From Bacteroidota bacterium (lineage in GTDB: Bacteria > Bacteroidota > Bacteroidia > 2-12-FULL-35-15), in NCBI GenBank assembly GCA_021413595.1, contig JAIOQD010000010.1, positions 1 through 6,257 on the forward strand: a DNA stretch of 6,257 bases, in the 5' to 3' direction. Below the pieces are notes generated by a model, which ran no database searches, was not told the origin of the DNA, and worked only from the letters and a program-made list of their open reading frames with translations. Below are positions 5,236-6,257 of this stretch, piece by piece. The position numbers and the translations under genes were made by a program. Position 1 is the first letter of the stretch. Every line of letters begins with the position of its first letter.

Positions 5236-6257
5236 TTATATTTTACTATTTACCAGTTTCAAAATTTCGGTTTCGAGTTCTTGTGTTTGATCTACTATTA
5301 CGTTTCCTTTTGAAATAAGTTGCGCTGCAAAATCTTTATCTGTAAGATCTCTTGCATTTATTTTTACATTTAAAAAAGCGCCCATTACAGCAGAACGTGC
5401 ACACAAAGCACCAACACCAGCATCTGTAATAGAATTAGGGTTACCCGTTTCAGCCATTGCCTTAATTACCTTCATTGAATCGTAACATAACTGCATCACC
5501 TTAAAGGGCACTTCTGTAGCATATTTGGTGGCATGTTGTATCGCAGCTGTACGTGCAATTTTTTCGTCATCTGTTGATTTTGGTAAACCAAATGCTGTTA
5601 AAATTTTATTAAACGAATTGGTATCTTCATCTACCAACTTTAATAATTCATTTTTAAAATATTGCCCTTTTTCTGCCCAGTCAGAAAACTCTTTCCATCT
5701 ATTATCCCAACCGGGTTTGTGGGAAGATAAATTGGCAACCATTGTACCTAAGGAAATCCCCAATGAACCAATATATGCAGAAATAGATCCACCTCCCGGT
5801 GCAGGACTTTCACTTGCAGTTTCATCTGCAAATTCAGTTAAATTCATTTTTATCAAACGTGATGGAGATTCATTGTTCAATAAATATTCTATGATCCGTT
5901 CTTCCGGCTTAAAAGGTCCTAATTCATCCAACCCTAAGGATTTCACTGCTATTTTAATTAATTCCTTTTCGGAGACTCCTGTTGAACGATTTTGTTTTTC
6001 AAGAAAATATTTACCGGCATCAAGTATAGCTTTTAATGGGATTAAACCAACCAGCTCAGAACCCGTTACCCTTATCCCACGCTCATTTGCCTTTTTACAA
6101 ACTTCGTCAAAGGCAATATGAACAGGGGTAATATTGATATTGGTTAAGTTCATTGATATTTGGGCAATCCCATATTCTTCAATATACCAACCAATTGCTT
6201 TTACTGATTTCAAGGTACCCGGAATATTAACGGGGTTTCCGTTTTCATCGGTAACAA
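5236..6257 (-). CDS. ftcD: Glutamate formimidoyltransferase / formimidoyltetrahydrofolate cyclodeaminase, C-terminal part, cut by window edge
   Basis: The frame is open to the right edge, so the gene continues beyond it; 339 complete codons are visible of an expected roughly 550-570. The TTG at 6213 is not the start: codons before it (TDENGNPVNIPGT) continue the family sequence. The first part, IGWYIEEYGIAQISMNLTN then ERGIRVTGSELVGLIP, is the C-terminal subdomain of the formimidoyltransferase. From about base 5850 (FADETASESPAPGGGSISAY) to the stop is the cyclodeaminase domain, with VANLSSHKPGW, LVDEDTNSFN and the DAGVGALCARSA stretch. The enzyme moves the formimino group of N-formimino-glutamate to tetrahydrofolate, then releases ammonia to form 5,10-methenyl-THF. 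This is the end of histidine degradation, in the cytoplasm. Both activities on one chain match the animal enzyme. The patatin-like gene follows after 3 bases; other histidine-utilisation genes may lie off the right edge. Confidence 0.93.
   Translation of the reverse strand, partial: VTDENGNPVNIPGTLKSVKAIGWYIEEYGIAQISMNLTNINITPVHIAFDEVCKKANERGIRVTGSELVGLIPLKAILDAGKYFLEKQNRSTGVSEKELIKIAVKSLGLDELGPFKPEERIIEYLLNNESPSRLIKMNLTEFADETASESPAPGGGSISAYIGSLGISLGTMVANLSSHKPGWDNRWKEFSDWAEKGQYFKNELLKLVDEDTNSFNKILTAFGLPKSTDDEKIARTAAIQHATKYATEVPFKVMQLCYDSMKVIKAMAETGNPNSITDAGVGALCARSAVMGAFLNVKINARDLTDKDFAAQLISKGNVIVDQTQELETEILKLVNSKI

Noticed and set aside
5525..6121. 198-codon plus-strand ORF
   Set aside because: Antisense to the ftcD-type coding region; its length comes from codon bias of the real gene, and the translation resembles nothing I know.
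6211..6213. TTG as start codon of the ftcD-type gene
   Set aside because: The frame continues upstream to the window edge with residues that match the family, so this is an internal leucine codon.

Overview
The window is AT-rich, with long A/T runs between genes. Gene content and one promoter-like TAnnTTTG box fit a member of the Bacteroidota, perhaps of the Chitinophagales/Sphingobacteriales type. The lineage is inferred from protein resemblance and base composition; there is no rRNA to confirm it.

Layout, left to right. (1) A minus-strand gene cut by the left edge encodes the first 100 residues of a GH3-family acyl-adenylating enzyme. (2) A divergent, AT-rich spacer leads to a complete plus-strand gene for a deoxyhypusine synthase-family protein. 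It keeps the catalytic lysine but has lost several residues that bind spermidine in the human enzyme. (3) A 358-base non-coding stretch follows, with a strong palindromic hairpin, then a leader with a second hairpin and an unusually good Shine-Dalgarno sequence. (4) A complete ECF-type sigma factor gene ends at an intrinsic terminator built from a repeated 12-base unit. (5) A 62-codon gene for a small unrecognised protein follows, closed by a bidirectional terminator. (6) Convergent on the minus strand is a two-gene operon. The upstream gene, cut by the right edge, encodes glutamate formimidoyltransferase/formimidoyl-THF cyclodeaminase (last step of histidine breakdown). Three bases downstream starts a patatin-like serine hydrolase fused to a multi-pass membrane domain.

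The most interesting point is at the 3' end of the patatin gene. A 57-bp segment (exactly 19 codons) is present twice in tandem, with one extra base between the copies. The copies differ at five positions, all synonymous third-codon-position transitions. The extra base shifts the frame, so the main ORF stops early at 699 codons and the last 63 expected residues lie in another frame. The pattern suggests an old in-frame duplication, or a join between two alleles, later broken by a 1-base indel; assembly error is a live alternative.

I see no CRISPR array, tRNA, rRNA, insertion sequence or phage gene. Apart from the histidine gene and its operon partner, the genes show no obvious shared pathway, and I do not see evidence for a new defence or mobile system.
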